Both the position numbers and the translations under genes were made by a program. DNA of 64,000 nt, taken from Chrysoperla carnea (Eukaryota; Arthropoda; Insecta; Neuroptera; Chrysopidae). Positions 12,101 through 24,190 of this stretch are shown one piece after another; positions within the stretch are counted from its first letter, which is position 1; each line of letters opens with the position of its first letter. The stretch is taken from assembly GCF_905475395.1 (NCBI RefSeq), contig NC_058337.1, positions 87,538,368-87,602,367 of the forward strand, given 5' to 3'. A model generated the notes under the pieces. It worked only from the letters and a program-made list of their open reading frames with translations. It made no database searches and had not been told where the DNA came from.

Positions 12101-15100
12101 ATTTTCTAAAACTTATTATAGAATATTATAACATTTAAGTTTTCCTAATATTAATAAGGAAATTTGTAGAACAATTAATTTGAACATGTGGATCCCATCT
12201 ATCGATAAATATACTAGATGGCTTTAGTGGATCACTTAAAACAACGAGCGATCATTTTAGAGCGCTTTCCCCTACCAACAAAAAGATCGAAGTATGGCCA
12301 CCAAGGTCAATTAATTATAAACATTTAACATGGGCGCTATAAAGCAAGTTAGCTGCGCCACTGGATCGATCTAAAATCGTAATATAATAAAAAATTGTGG
12401 AAACTTTAACTAAGTCATTTATTAAAATTAAAAGCACCATGTTTTTAATGGAGCACTCTTTATAACGCTCGTTCTTAAATCCGACTCAATTTTTCATAAA
12501 TGTGTAGGTTTAGTATTACGTCAATAACTACAAACATTTTAATTATAAGATGATTAAAATGCATTATTGAATGAATAAAAGTGTCTTCCGATCAAATAAT
12601 AATATTATACTTACATTTATACCGGCATCAAGGTAGCGTAGGAAGGGTGTACTACTACAGGAGATACGTCAATTTGTCTGGCCACCTAGAAAAATGTTTT
12701 TAACATAATTTAAGTATGCCATATAATGTTGAGTGGCCCGAGGGGTTACTGTGGCCGATTGTGGTCGGTGGATACTCTCAAATTTTTGGCATTTATTTTT
12801 GTCTTTTAAATCAGACGTTTGAGAGCGGGTGAATTTTCCAACACGCGCACAAAATAGTTATTTCGAAGAACAAAGAAAATTATATTAATTTTATAATAAA
12901 AAACTGTTCGCAGATTCTTTGCCTTATTTAAAACAAAAAAAATTGAAGTTTGATTACTCGATGGCTTCTGCACTTTTTTTAATTTAGATAACCAAAAACT
13001 ATTAGAGAAATATTTTTCTTATTTATTGTATTTTAACGCTAAGATTGCAGCACCATGACTAAAAAAAATGTAAACCATACCTATTAGACTCAGCTGATTT
13101 TTTCATTGAATGAAAAGATAAAAGATATCTATTTCATTATACATGTTGTTATACATGTATCAATTTTTTTTTTACATATAATTTTATATTGTTTCATATA
13201 AATTTAGAACTTTAAATTTGTATGCGCCCTAACACCTGTAGTTATTTTTTCTATCGCTGGATAGAGCCTTTTTAGCATTAAAATCGCATATGCTGATAAA
13301 AATCTGTCCAGTCAACGCCTTGAGCATCTAGAGAGAAAATTTCGATTTTCATTTGTTTTCGAGTTTTTTTCTTCCAAATTCTGATTTTGAATAAATATAA
13401 AATTACATAGAAAACATCTGAGTGAATCCGCCGACCTCTATTGATTACGGGAATCCTTTTGGTCCAATGTTTATATTACTTCATAAGCGATTTTTAAAGT
13501 TTATTTACTATTGATTCCCTTTTAAAAATCCCTAAGATGACGACCTTTAGTTAAGCTCATTTTAGAATTCCAAAAATAATTCGGAGCGCCTCCAGCTTCT
13601 TTGATTATTATGTATGCTTGTCCCTAAAAAGTATTTTTAATTTAAACTAAAAAACGTATGCATATTAAATATGGTGGAAGCGATGGGAAAATCAAGGCAT
13701 ATAATAAACGTGCATTGTCACAAGAACTAAACGGGTGCCAAATTTCAGCCTAATAGCTTCAAGGGAGTAGGTGAAATATTGATTGTAAAATATGGCAATA
13801 TTCTAGAGATCAAATTGAGTAACAAGCCAGATAATACATTTTCATTTCACTTTATATGACCATCATACATTAAAATAACGTAAGACGTTAGCAAATTAGC
13901 CAATCAATGTTAAATATTTTCAACTTTCAAAACTTAAGAGATATGATTGGCTTAACTGTTTATGTCTTACATTTTTTCGCGTATGATGGCAATTAGGTTG
14001 AATCATGTTATAATCTTAGAACTAAGCATTTTGTACCCTTTGTGAATTGAAGTTATAATGTTTACATAGGGTATACAAACAAAATTAAATTAACGGTATT
14101 AAAAAAAATATTTGAAATTTTTGTCGATAAATTAGTGCTAAAAGGAAAAAAAAAACATTGAATTTATTATTAAATTATGCTTAATTAAATAATAAAAAAA
14201 ATAAGGAAACACCTAATTGAAACGGCTCCTATTTTTTTCGATGAAACATCGTGTAACAAGTGTGACATTGAAACCACCGCCTAATAACTATAAAAATAAA
14301 ATAGTACAGTATAGTAGTCGAACAGACACACATAACTCAACTCGACTGACGATTTATATTCGTATAATATTATTTGTACATTGTAGGTAGGTTAAAACGT
14401 CATATAAAATGCTTATAATTCATATTAATTAATTAAATATACCACTGTGTTTTTAATAGGACACAAATAAAAAATTATGTTTTTTATCTGACTCATGTAA
14501 TTATAATCTTTGTTGATTATATAATAATATTGATGTTATTATACGGATTATATCTCTGAATTCGGTTTAGCGCACCAAGCCGAATACTTTAAATCAGTAA
14601 ATCTTTCAGGCAAAATGTTTACCTATTTCTAATTTAACAGTTTAAAATAGTTCAAATTTCACTTCTGGTTTTAGAGTCTATAACAAAAAAAGGCAAGCTC
14701 ATCGAACACCTCAAAATTATAAAATGAAAATGGCTGAAAAAACGTGTTACGCCCGCCAGACTAGTAAAAAATTGTATATATTTCAATGATTTTTTTTAAA
14801 GACCTGCTTGAAATTTATTCAATTTGTAGTAAATAATGAACCATTTTTGAAAAAATTTGTCTGGCTGACAATTTTTGTTAATTAATACCTCCTTGGTTTA
14901 AAAGAAAAAAAAAAAGTTTAAGATATTTTCTATCTGTTATAACTTGTCTGGCTAACAATTTTTGTTAATTATTGAACATTCACGATAGAAAACTAACATC
15001 AGAATGACGTTACATCTTAACCAGACTTATCTGTCTATTTGGTAACATTAGTCTTTACCCAGGGGCCAGGTTTGCCAGATTATTCCGACAAAAAAGCGGT

Positions 15101-18100
15101 AGATGATACTTAACAAATAATAGATTCGGTAAAAAAAACGGTATATTTGCATTGAAACTTAAAAACTTCATAATTCGCAAAAAGAACTCCCAAAAATGCA
15201 ATATAATTTAATTTTATTGATTATTATTACTATTTTATTTTGTTTCATTATACATTAAATCTGTCAAATTTGTCTATGTATATGGTCTTTACAGCACTAT
15301 ACAGACTGATTATTTATTTAATATTTAAAAAAAGCAATACGGTACCCAAAAAAATGTAAAACTAGGCTTGATATACCATAACAAAATTTGAAAGTGAAAT
15401 TAAAAATGATTAAAAAACGAAAAAGTTATAAGCATTCAAAGATTGTTGCCCATCTTCTTTTAGCAAAATAAAGTTTTATTTATAATCTCTATGGTGAAAC
15501 CGTGCAATGACGACACCAAACTATATTTTCCTTTTTGTTTAATTAGATATTTTAAACGTTCATATGTTGCAAACTAATAAAGATTTTCAAAAACCATTAA
15601 AGAAACGTGAAATTTTGAAGAAATTTTTCGAAATTCCACCCCAATTTCGAAATTTTACCTCTTTTTTGTAAATTGTTACATGATAGATAAGATTTAAGCT
15701 AGGAGTAAATCTTAGAATATGTCTATTATACGTTATAGTTTTAATAAACTTTATAATATTCCGGGCGACACTTGCTGTAGATGGCGAAAGTTTTTAATTT
15801 TTGTATTTAAATACTTAAAATCGCCCAGCGAAGCGAGCGGGAATAAGCTAGTATTCTATAAATATAATCAAAGGAACATAGTACAGAAAAAGCTTAGTTT
15901 TGAAGAATTATAAAACTAAATAAATTTTTTTTGTCTGTAGAATAAAATATTGATCGAGAAGCTAGTCAGTCGGGGAATGAACTTTTCTACACGAACATGC
16001 ATAACGCGACGTCTGTTTTCTTTCGATCATGAAAACATTGTAATGAAATTTTTTTATATTACTTACCCCCTGTAGAATAAATATTAAAGGGCCATTCAAC
16101 CGCCATGCCACCCTTACATATGTGTCTTGATGACGTGATAATTTACATTACGTTATATCTAATAATAGCTTTTACGGTAGTTATCTACTTTTTTTTATGT
16201 TTTCTAAAATAGATGCCAAATGTAGGTATCTGCCAATTATGATTATTTTTCATTCAGATTATTATTTATTCTTAATTTAAATAAAGTAGAGATGAAATGG
16301 ATATCTGGTAACTGTCCGGTATCCGGCCTATCCGGCCCAATTCCGGATAATAAAATTTTAAAAAATTCTCATTATTTTACATCAGTTTATTTTAATAATC
16401 GCTCGTCAAAAATGTTTGTTTTATTAATTATTTTAGTACTCAAAATTAACAAATGGCAAATTGTGGTGAATTAATACCAAATTTTCCGCATTTGTGGGTA
16501 AGAGGCGGCTTCGCTTGACGTCGTATACCAGACCAGTGCCATGAACTTTACATGTGGAGTTGGATATAGTTTCATCTCCTTTCATTCGTTTAGCAGGCGA
16601 AGACGGTGATGATAGGTTACCGTCAGTCTGTTATCTTCACCACCTCGAGAAATTTGAACCCAACACATAGACATGCCGTGTACTTGTCATGTTATCGTGA
16701 CTGTTTAAATCAAAATATTATTTAATTGGCGATCGTATTTTTGATGATGACATTTCTTGTTAATCAATCAAACATAAAACCACGGCGATAAGTAAAAAAA
16801 GTGGAACTATTATGAAGGATATCCGGCGCTCCGCCTTCGTATCTTGAAGAATATCCGGCCAAACCACTATCCGTTTCATTTCTACTAGTGAGCGCCAGAA
16901 CTCAATCAATAAAGTCCTATTGCTCTCTCATTTAACGTTTCTTTTATTAAAAAAGGGTTTTTGTGTTTTTGAAAACGCGAAGTGTTCGGAAGTTTATACC
17001 CCCCAAAAAGGCACATCCTTAACACTCAACTTACACATAAATCTCTAACCCCGTAAATCATGAAAAATTGCGAAAATCATGATTTTATAGTATAAATAAG
17101 GAGGAAGAGAAGCTGAGACTAAGCTAAAACCACATAACAATTTCTAAAGGTGTATTTATAAATGATAATGGATACTGTCGGGTACCTGGACAGATTAAAA
17201 TAATATGCATATTCGAATTTATAGATATTATTATTGACATTAACCTTACCTTGGAAATACGAATACCTATTTATTGCAAAATGTAGCAATATTAAATTAA
17301 AACATTGTTTATTAAACTATTCGTATTATAAATAATTTACCATATGGTTTAAACTATTTCTAATAAAATCTAGTAAAATAGACTATAAAATGATCATAAA
17401 ATTACATTTTATTTATTAATTATTTAATTAGTAAAAATTATAAACAATAGAGTAATTTTAATTTCTTGTTTGTTTCCAGCAAAAATTGGCCTATTTTACT
17501 TAATTTTTTATGGATGTCTAGCAGCATTAGTAGCAATATGTATGTGGGTATTCTTCCAAACATTAGATCCACGTATACCAAAATGGCAATTAGATGAATC
17601 ACTCATAGGGACAAATCCAGGACTTGGTTTCAGACCGATGCCTGTAGAAGCGGCAGTTGGATCTACACTTATTTGGTATAAGGGCACAAAAGTGGAAAAT
17701 TATCAATATTGGAAAGATTCGTTAGAGAAATTTTTAAAAGGTATGTTTTTTATTAATTATTATTAAACTTTTTTTTGGAACAAATAAAAATAAAGGAAAA
17801 ATTACAGGAGCTACGCCCGCGATAATGATTTATTTCATTGAAAACACCAACTTTTCTTCCATCCCTTGGACAATAAGGCAGCCTTTGGTCTCTAAACACG
17901 CACCTTACTGCGCTCGCAATTTAGAATGGGCATTAATTTAGAATGTATTAGTACTCGCTGTGCTCGGAACCTTTTACTCTCAAGGCTCTAAACTAGCAAG
18001 ATGTTTCAATGCCTGTGTTCGCCGTTAAGTTGCACCGTCATTCCACATATCGATAAACCAATTTTTCTTTAAAATAAAGATGAACGCTCAGTTCGGAAAA

Positions 18101-21100
18101 ACGCAGATGAAAATCCTTTACACAGATCTTTTTCATGCATATATCGGTGTGCGGCTAAACTACAGTAACGAGTAATCCAGTAGCAAAAAGCAAGTAATAA
18201 TATTTGGCATCGACATAAAATATGAAAATAAGATCTTGAAGTGTTTAAAATAAATATTGAAAAATTTTCTGAATACGCACTTGGACTAACCGAATACTAA
18301 TCAGGATATTGATGTAGTCACATGCAATTACGTAATTTGAACGCATATGGTTAAAAGTCATAGTGTGTAGTGATAATTTTTGATGAAAATAGATAATATA
18401 TATACTGTTGTGCACATTCTTGGCTATTTTCCCATTGAGTTTGTATTTTGAATAGTTTATATTTAGATTTGTGAATAAAATTTAGTTTTATATTGTACAA
18501 AACATTTTGTTTTGAATAGAGAACAAATCAATTTATTAAATTTGTCATTACGAAAATCTTAATATCATAATGCAATAATAACCAGTAGTTTTTTCAGAAG
18601 TTTCTTAGATATCCTTTTTTGTCATTGTTTTTAAATTTTTACTACTCAATCCCTACCGATTCTTAATTTGATTTTTGAGATTAATATTACCTGTTATGTA
18701 GTTAAATCAAAAGTGGCATATTCTCTCTAATAGATAAAAGAGTAAATAATAATTTATAAACGAAAACAAACTAGAATAGAATAGAACTAGAATTTTTTTT
18801 TTTCGAGAATGTTTCACAAGTTGAAGCTACCTGCAAATTTTCAGCTCCCTATCTTTTATAGTTTTGAAGAAAAAAAGAACACCAAAATTTTTTCCTAATT
18901 TGCGCCCACACAGGTAAACAGTGATGTGCAAAAAAAAAATTTTACATATAAACTTTTGTTCTATTTCTAACGGCTTATACGATTTAAATTAACGTTTTAT
19001 GTTGCTCATTTGCGAACTCAAACTCACTTTTTACGTCCTCTCAAAATTACAGCTTTATATCTTTTCGTTTTTGAATCACGTCACATCTCACGCAAACATT
19101 ATATTCGACCTGGGCTTTTAGGTTCAAAGAAAAGCTCACTCTATAACTGGTTCGTGATATAAGAAAACTTTAAATTAGAAAGTTTTCCTTTATTAAAGTT
19201 AAAAAGGTAACATTTTTTCGAAAACCATCAAGCTTAGGAAACTGAATGCATTTTTTTTTTTCTGATCAATGTTGTTTGTATTTTTATAAAGACCATTTTT
19301 TTATTTAAAGTTTACCGTTCTAGACCATATAATTAATAAATTTTTTTTATTTCAACTATGAAAATGAATTATTTTTCTTCTATTAATTCCCATTTTATTT
19401 ATATTATTTCCAGTATATAAGCAGCCGGGATTAAATCCAGGACGAGGTCAAAATATTTACAATTGTGATTACGATCAATTACCACAAAGAGGTCAAGTAT
19501 GTAATGTGGATGTAAATAGTTGGGCACCATGTCATGTAGAAAATGAATTTGGATATCACAAATCATCACCATGTATTTTCTTAAAATTAAATAAAATTTA
19601 TGGTTGGAGGCCGGAATTTTATAACGATACAAATAATTTAGATGAGCGAATGCCAAAAGCATTAAAACAATACATTAAAACTGTTCCATCAAAAGAGGTA
19701 AATACCTAAGAATTCTTCATCACAGTGTAAACTTTCAGAAAATTTAATTTAAGATGTCTATTATAAACCTTCTTTTATATTCTAGTTGAACACTATTTGG
19801 GTTAGTTGTGAAGGTGAAAATCCAGCTGATAAAGAAAATATAGGACCAGTTCAATATTATCCACGACAAGGTTTTCCTGGCTACTTTTTCCCATATGAAA
19901 ATTCAGAAGGATATTTAAGTCCCTTAGTTGCTGTACAATTCACAAGACCAATTCGTAAGTATATATTTATTTATCATTTAATTAAATGATTATTTAAACA
20001 TTCTAAACTAAAAACCTAATTAGTAAGTTAATTAAAATATTTAAGTAAATGGAAAAATTCATACTTATTAATTTTATAAAAATGAAAAGAAATCGAAAGC
20101 TAAATAAGCAAAGTACTAATGATGAGACAAGGAAGTGATTTATATGTACCACAGTCATGTATATGTCTCAATCCAAGCCGTTCAATTAACAGTCTAGCCT
20201 TTTTACTTAACAGCGCCGTGCAACTAGCGACCTAGATAAGCTAGGCAAATTATTTGGATCAAAATCGTTTAACTATTTGCCTAGCCTTGTCATTTAAATT
20301 TAGTTTACTTTCTCCCACCTATCTCTGAAACTAACATAGTGTCAATATGGCGCCAGCAACAAACAATATTAGTGGTGTTTCTCACAGTTTGATTACGTTA
20401 ACGCAAAAGAAGATTAGAATGGAAAAGAGTAGTGACAAAAAGTTGGAAACATTCTTACTATTCAAAACTGGTTGTCACGGCAAGAGTTGCAGTACCCAGA
20501 TACAAACTATGGCGACGGAATTTCAAAAAGTTCAATTTCTTTGAGAGATACTGTTGCAAGAGAAACATCTTTTAGTGACCAGGGAACGAAAAATTTAATT
20601 GTAGACCTGTTGTGAATCACTGCCATAAAAAAAGATGTGTTTATTTTAAAAACAAAGTTTTTTACTGGTCTAAATGCCATGGAAGTTTAGCTTGCGTCAA
20701 CAAATAATATTTTAATTACTTACATGTGTACTTTGTTATTGAGCTACGCTATTTGATCTCATGATTACCAAATAACAATACGAATGGCCTAAGCATCAGC
20801 CAATCAGTTCATTAAATGTTGTATTAGATGCTACGGCTGAATATCATTCAGGCCACTAGTTGAATGGTATATCAGGATGTGTGTATTATCCCTACGCTAT
20901 TCGCAAATATTGTTTATTGATAATTTGTATCAAATTTTAACTTTTTCATAAAATAGATTTGAAGATAATAATTTATGACAGACGGCAGACACGAAAATGA
21001 TTCTATAATGATTCCGTTTTTCCTTCGGATGACGGAACATTAAAAATTAACAAGTGTTCATTTTAGGGCTCTAAAAATAGTGATGCTGCATGTTGTAAAA

Positions 21101-21351
21101 AAATTTTCAAATGCATAATAAAAATTTTAAACATACCCGGTTTGGTTGAGAAAAATTGGTCAATACCGGTAGAATATCTACGATAAATATAATATTCAAT
21201 TGACAAACAGAAGATATAGAATATTAAATGTTTTTTATTTTTTTCAGCTGGAATTTTAATCAATATCGAATGCAAAGCATGGGCGAAAAATATTCATCAT
21301 GACCGTCACGATCGATTAGGTTCCGTACATTTCGAGTTAATGATTGATTAG
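36..21351 (+). CDS. nrv: Na+/K+-ATPase beta subunit (nervana-like), spliced, two alternative first exons
   Basis: Beta subunit of the plasma-membrane sodium pump: a type II glycoprotein that folds, delivers and modulates the alpha subunit. The coding sequence joins 36-180 or 5617-5761 to 17480-17740, 19414-19697, 19786-19954 and 21248-21351. Every junction is GT-AG and the frame stays open to TAG at 21349, giving 320 residues, close to the roughly 320 usual for insect beta subunits. Seen in the protein: the family signature ending in FGRT and W just before the membrane, one membrane helix at about residues 52-76, and six ectodomain cysteines (153, 165, 175, 189, 238, 295) in the order expected for the three conserved disulfides. 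There is one clear N-glycosylation sequon (N206-D-T). The assignment is firm. Which Drosophila paralogue it matches is inferred from the alternative N-termini, which recall nrv2. Confidence 0.95.
639..882. repeat. 244 bp element with about 32 bp inverted termini, Helitron-like ends
   Basis: The left end begins CTAGCAATAACCCGCCCG and the right end, read on the minus strand, begins CTAGCAAATACCCGCCCC; the match continues for about 32 bases. The GC-rich end with CTAG resembles the Helitron-like 3' ends at 11405 and 15851, so this could be two such tails back to back rather than one element. Confidence 0.5.
782..975 (+). repeat. two direct copies of a short TE-derived segment
   Basis: A stretch beginning GTTATATTCTGACGTA and running to CAGTAGTTT occurs at about 784-845 and again at about 907-975 with few differences. 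A related piece (ATGTTATATCAGAATAACAC) is at 61433. The form is that of the 3' part of common non-autonomous insect elements. Confidence 0.5.
1342..1603. repeat. MITE-like element, about 38 bp inverted termini
   Basis: The left arm ATATGTCAGCGTAAGATT plus a following GTCAGATTGTAAA is matched on the opposite strand at about 1565-1603 (ATATGTTAATGTAAGATT, then GTCAGATTGTAAA). There is no coding capacity. Confidence 0.65.
2095..2617. repeat. foldback/MITE element with about 65 bp inverted arms
   Basis: ATCGCACAAATTAGATGTAG at the left and a stretch ending CATCTAATTTGTGCGAG at the right are inverted copies. The pairing runs through a shared GGGGAATGATAG and resumes further in (GGAAAATGTACT against AGTACATTTTCC). 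The centre is AT-rich and non-coding. Confidence 0.8.
3110..3370 (+). repeat. imperfect direct repeats, units of about 90-110 bp
   Basis: CCATTAGAG, then TAGAACACCTAT and AATATTAATTACA, recur at about 3197-3285 and 3297-3365. A more diverged unit starts near 3115. Confidence 0.5.
5617..5761 (+). CDS. nrv: nrv alternative first coding exon 1b
   Basis: A second N-terminus of exactly the same size (48 codons plus one base), starting [14 protein letters not shown] and ending FGRTIVSW, with donor GTAAAT at 5762. Joined to 17480 it creates an alanine codon and reads W-A-K-I-G. It is rich in acidic and basic residues and differs from exon 1a except for the FGRT..SW motif. A pyrimidine-rich tract ending in AACAG at 5540 could be an acceptor, so the exon may begin at 5541 and be joined to a separate 5' UTR exon. 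Confidence 0.85.
7022..7765. repeat. possible DNA transposon remnant with short GGGTG termini
   Basis: The left end TACAGGGTGGGCC and the right end read on the minus strand (TATAGGGTGTCCC) agree at 10 of 13 positions, a common insect TIR style. No transposase was recognised inside. Confidence 0.4.
9742..9770. repeat. GC-rich perfect hairpin, 10 bp stem
   Basis: AATGCTCGCC (9742-9751) and GGCGAGCATT (9761-9770) pair perfectly around a 9-base loop, standing out in AT-rich DNA. No gene can be tied to it. Confidence 0.6.
10157..10275. repeat. short foldback element, copy 1
   Basis: The left arm contains CACGGTGTACTACACTGAG and the right arm its imperfect inverse (TTAGTATAGTACACTGTG). A related left arm occurs at about 42184. 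Confidence 0.55.
10960..11405 (+). mobile_element. non-autonomous Helitron-like element (3' end certain, 5' end approximate)
   Basis: The segment ends AAAGCGGGCGGGTAACAG followed by CTAG and then T, with a GC-rich self-complementary stretch just upstream. That is the Helitron end pattern of a subterminal hairpin plus CTRR before T. The body (CTGGAACTATAAGACC, GAAATTTGGCAGG, CCACCCACAAGGGGGG) is typical of abundant non-coding insect elements. The 5' end was not fixed. Confidence 0.5.
11609..11653. repeat. perfect hairpin, 18 bp stem
   Basis: TGACCTAATCATATAGGG (11609-11626) is followed after 9 bases by its exact reverse complement (11636-11653). Confidence 0.85.
13859..13990. repeat. short MITE, about 130 bp
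   Basis: The arms start CCATCATAC on both strands, followed by matching GTAAGAC and GCCAATCA blocks. It is almost entirely inverted arms. Confidence 0.65.
14857..14975 (+). repeat. two direct copies of a 29 bp segment
   Basis: TTGTCTGGCTGACAATTTTT at 14859 recurs with one change at 14945, each followed by GTTAATTA. Confidence 0.6.
15760..15851 (+). mobile_element. Helitron-like 3' end fragment
   Basis: CGCCCAGCGAAGCGAGCGGG is followed by AATAAG, then CTAG and T, the same terminal design as at 11405. The 5' extent is unknown. Confidence 0.45.
16287..16884. repeat. DNA transposon remnant rich in TATCCGG motifs
   Basis: The left end TAGAGATGAAATGGATA and the right end on the minus strand (TAGAAATGAAACGGATA) agree at all but two positions. 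ATCCGGC or TCCGGT motifs cluster inside both ends, and the interior is non-coding. Confidence 0.6.
17480..17740 (+). CDS. nrv: nrv exon 2 (membrane helix)
   Basis: Follows the acceptor TTTCCAG at 17479 and ends before donor GTATGT at 17741. It encodes [12 protein letters not shown] and the rest of the single membrane helix, then the juxtamembrane DPRIPKWQ and LGFRPMP segments of the ectodomain. It ends with one base of a split valine codon. Confidence 0.95.
17741..19413. other. nrv intron between exons 2 and 3
   Basis: No exon seen. A diverged copy of interspersed family R1 occupies about 18855-19085. Confidence 0.6.
18855..19085 (-). repeat. family R1, diverged partial copy
   Basis: The minus-strand version of the R1 core is recognisable: GGTAAACAGTGATG, TTTTGTTCTATTTCTAACGG, CTCACTTTTTACGTCCT and CTTTTCGTTTTTGAATCACG. 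Confidence 0.7.
19414..19697 (+). CDS. nrv: nrv exon 3 (ectodomain, first two disulfides)
   Basis: Acceptor TTTCCAG at 19413 and donor GTAAAT at 19698, ending in phase 0. It encodes four of the six ectodomain cysteines and the family motifs GYHKSSPC and LNKIYGW, followed by the sequon N-D-T. Confidence 0.95.
19786..19954 (+). CDS. nrv: nrv exon 4
   Basis: Acceptor TTCTAG at 19785 and donor GTAAGT at 19955. It encodes [30 protein letters not shown] and LVAVQF, all recognisable beta-subunit ectodomain motifs. It contributes the fifth cysteine. Confidence 0.95.
19955..21247. other. nrv intron between exons 4 and 5
   Basis: No exon seen. An 11 bp inverted pair, GCTAGGCAAAT (20240-20250) and ATTTGCCTAGC (20275-20285), sits in a locally GC-richer patch. 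A 65-codon open frame at 20347 is not recognisable. Confidence 0.5.
21248..21351 (+). CDS. nrv: nrv exon 5 and stop
   Basis: Acceptor TTTTCAG at 21247. Encodes the C-terminal [15 protein letters not shown] segment with the sixth cysteine, then [13 protein letters not shown] and TAG. Confidence 0.95.
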
Positions 21352-21748
21352 AGTAAACATAAAAAATGCCTATTGGGTGTTTGTTTATTGAGTACCTATA
21401 CGTGTCTTAAAAAATTTGCGTTTAAAAAAAAATTGAGAAAGAAATCTCATGTATTTTAAATTATGTTGGTGCTTTCTTTGGTACATTAAAATTTACAAAC
21501 AAACAAAAAACAAATGATGATCTGTTAGATTTTAGTGATTAAAAAATTTTTAGACACATTTTCAAATATTATAAAAAATATTGTAATTAATATATTAATA
21601 TTGTATAGTTTTATCGGTTGTATAATTTAAGAAAAACAATACTTCTATTTTTGTAAGTATTTATATATTCAATTTTTAATGAATAATTCTTATCATAAAA
21701 GAATTTTCTTCTAAAACTGAAACACATTCAAAAAATACCTTAAATGTA

Positions 21749-21754
21749 AATAAA
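21749..21754 (+). terminator. possible nrv poly(A) signal
   Basis: AATAAA about 400 bases past the nrv stop. In such AT-rich DNA the hexamer occurs by chance, so this is only a candidate. Confidence 0.25.
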
Positions 21755-23392
21755 CAGTTTTTCAACAGGCCAAAATTAAAATTAATAAAAAATCTATTCA
21801 AACCAATTTATAATTGATATACGGAAAAATCATGTTTTAAAAATCTTTTAACCTTGAGTAGTTTTATATTGATAACCCAAAAAATATTTGTTTGTTAAAC
21901 GATTTTCCAAAATCTAAAATAAATTTCCGCATTGGAATTCACAGATACAAATCAGAATAACAAATTTCGATCGATAGGTATCTAAAGTTTAAAAATTGAA
22001 TAAACCTGTAAACAGTCTGATAACTTAGAAATTTTATTTTCGAATCTTGTAAACATTAAACAATAAATTCACGAGTTTATTTATTGAGATATAAGAGTTG
22101 TTGCATCGTTTCTTACTTTTACCTATCTCAACTTTTAATAAAGAACAATGAATAGAGGCAATACTCATAAAGAAGTTAAATTTCCACGCAGGAAATGTTT
22201 GTTCAATGGTGAAATTGAATATAGAAGACGTCACTGTTTGTTGAAATTTAATAACCAGTCTTATAACTTTAATATGGTGCAGAACAGCCAAAAAATAATG
22301 AGTCTTACAAACGTTTCATAAACCTATCATCAGATATTGTTTCTAATGATAATGTAATACAATTAGTCTAAGAAAAAAAAACAAGGTGTATAAAGAAAGA
22401 CATTTTATCCATTAAAATTTATTTCGTTGATCTTTCGAATTATTTATTAATTCCAAATGTGAAATGATGATGGAGTATTATTATATTAATTCGTTATATG
22501 TTAGTCCGTTATCGGTTTTAGTATTTAAGTTATATTGTTTTCAGGCGGATCTAAATGCGGAAATTATATTATTTTATAAACATTAGTACGAACCATTTGA
22601 ACCCGAGTAATTTTTATTACCGTTACAAAGAAGTAAACATATCTAATCAACTATTTTTTACCAAATGCATTAAATGCACTTGTCAGACAGTACATCTGTA
22701 ATCAGAGAATAGAGTCCCGCATTCATAATATATTATTTTTAATTAATTCACAATATCGTTTTTAATTTAGCCGCTTAATAAACACACATAGTCTATAAAA
22801 TTAGCTCTAAGTTTTGTGTTAAATTCCAAAGAATTAAGGCTTCATAGATTTTAATTTCTAGTTTTATAGATATGACGAGATTTTATTTTATTTGTATTTT
22901 TTAAATTAAAATGATTTGTGAAATAAAATTTTAATGTCGTTCGAATATAATTTGGTTTGGATAGTTTCAAAAAATTTCAAATTTAAAATATAAATACATA
23001 TTTGTAGTTTTATAAAAACGATTTTATTACAATTTATTTAAAAAAAGAAATGAATTAAATTTTAAGTACACTGCCACAGTAAGTAAAAATACAAAAAGTA
23101 AAGTAAGTCTAAAAAACGGTTGCCTCTCTTAATTGGCCTTATTAAAAGTAAATTAACGAATCTCAAAACTTCAAATATATTGTAATAAATTATAGTTCTT
23201 ATTTGATGTGTGTTGTTTTATTTTTATTTTTTGTGTAAATTATTTTATTTCACCAGTTAAGTATTAATGATAACAAAATTTCGTAAGGCGTTGTAAGCTG
23301 TTATTAAACTATTCTGTGTAGATCTGATTAAATATATTTGTGAAATAATTTAGTTTTTAATTTCTTTCCAACTTTCATAAAACAATTTTTTC

Positions 23393-23750
23393 AGGCAAAA
23401 CTTTTTTATTTTTTTATACAACATTTTTTTTTTCATTTAAACTTCTGTTCTCTAATGGTTTACAAGAAGGCTCCTTCGGATCCAAAATCCAATTGACCTA
23501 TGTTGCTCATTTAAGAATTCAAACTTACTTTTTACGTCCTTAGTACGCTATAAAAATTTATGCTGGTATCTCTTTTCGTTTTTGAGTTACAGCATTTATG
23601 GACGGACAAACAGAAATGGGCAAATTAGAAGATTTTATGAACACCTATACGAAAATTTTGTTCGTATCACCAATATTTCTGTGAGTTACAAACCTGGGAT
23701 TAAAATTAGTATACTCTGATATATATTTTATATATACAGGGTATACAAAG
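23393..23750 (-). repeat. family R1, partial copy
   Basis: The minus-strand R1 core from TTTTTTTATACAACATTTTT through CTTTTCGTTTTTGAGTTA and GGACGGACAAACAG to the terminal TATATATACAGGGTATA. The sense 3' part is missing. Confidence 0.8.
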
Positions 23751-24134
23751 TTATAACGGCCAAGACAAAATTTGTTCCCAAATTTTTATGTTTTCTTTAA
23801 TAACTGCCATTTTTAGTTTTAAGACTAAATTTCTTTACAAGGTACACCGTAAAAACTATAGGAACCCCTTTTTACAAGATGGCCATGAGAGAAGGGTTAC
23901 GGCCCCACAAACATGGATTTAACTTTACACTAACCCTCTCTTGACAGCTTAAAATTAAAAATACGAACTCTAATTAAATGTAACTTTTCAATGGACTAAA
24001 CAGTTGAAAGCGCGATTGCGATTCCGGGTCATCACTTACTATTAAAATAGTCGAATAATACATAATAGATCTGATAACTTCATATAATACAATACATTAT
24101 GATAAATTCACTTTGTAATTTATTAATAAAAACG

Positions 24135-24140
24135 TTTATT
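24135..24140 (-). terminator. NKRF-like poly(A) signal
   Basis: AATAAA on the minus strand about 50 bases past the stop codon, a normal spacing for a short 3' UTR. Confidence 0.45.
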
Positions 24141-24190
24141 ATGCTTAAAAATTATTTTTATTTTTAAAATAATTATAAAAAAGAATTAAT

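Larger units (their letters stand above)
5762..17479. other. nrv intron, 1b to exon 2
   Basis: An 11.7 kb intron with no recognisable exon. It carries the elements and hairpins listed separately between 7022 and 16884. A 124-codon open frame on the minus strand at 9301-9675 has no recognisable similarity and I do not call it a gene. Confidence 0.6.
21352..24190. other. convergent intergenic region, nrv 3' end to NKRF-like 3' end
   Basis: Holds the nrv 3' UTR of unknown length, an R1 copy at 23393-23750, and the NKRF-like 3' end. No gene was recognised. Confidence 0.6.

Noticed and set aside
20347-20544. 65-codon open frame in nrv intron 4
   Set aside because: No recognisable domain, no splice context, and length within chance.
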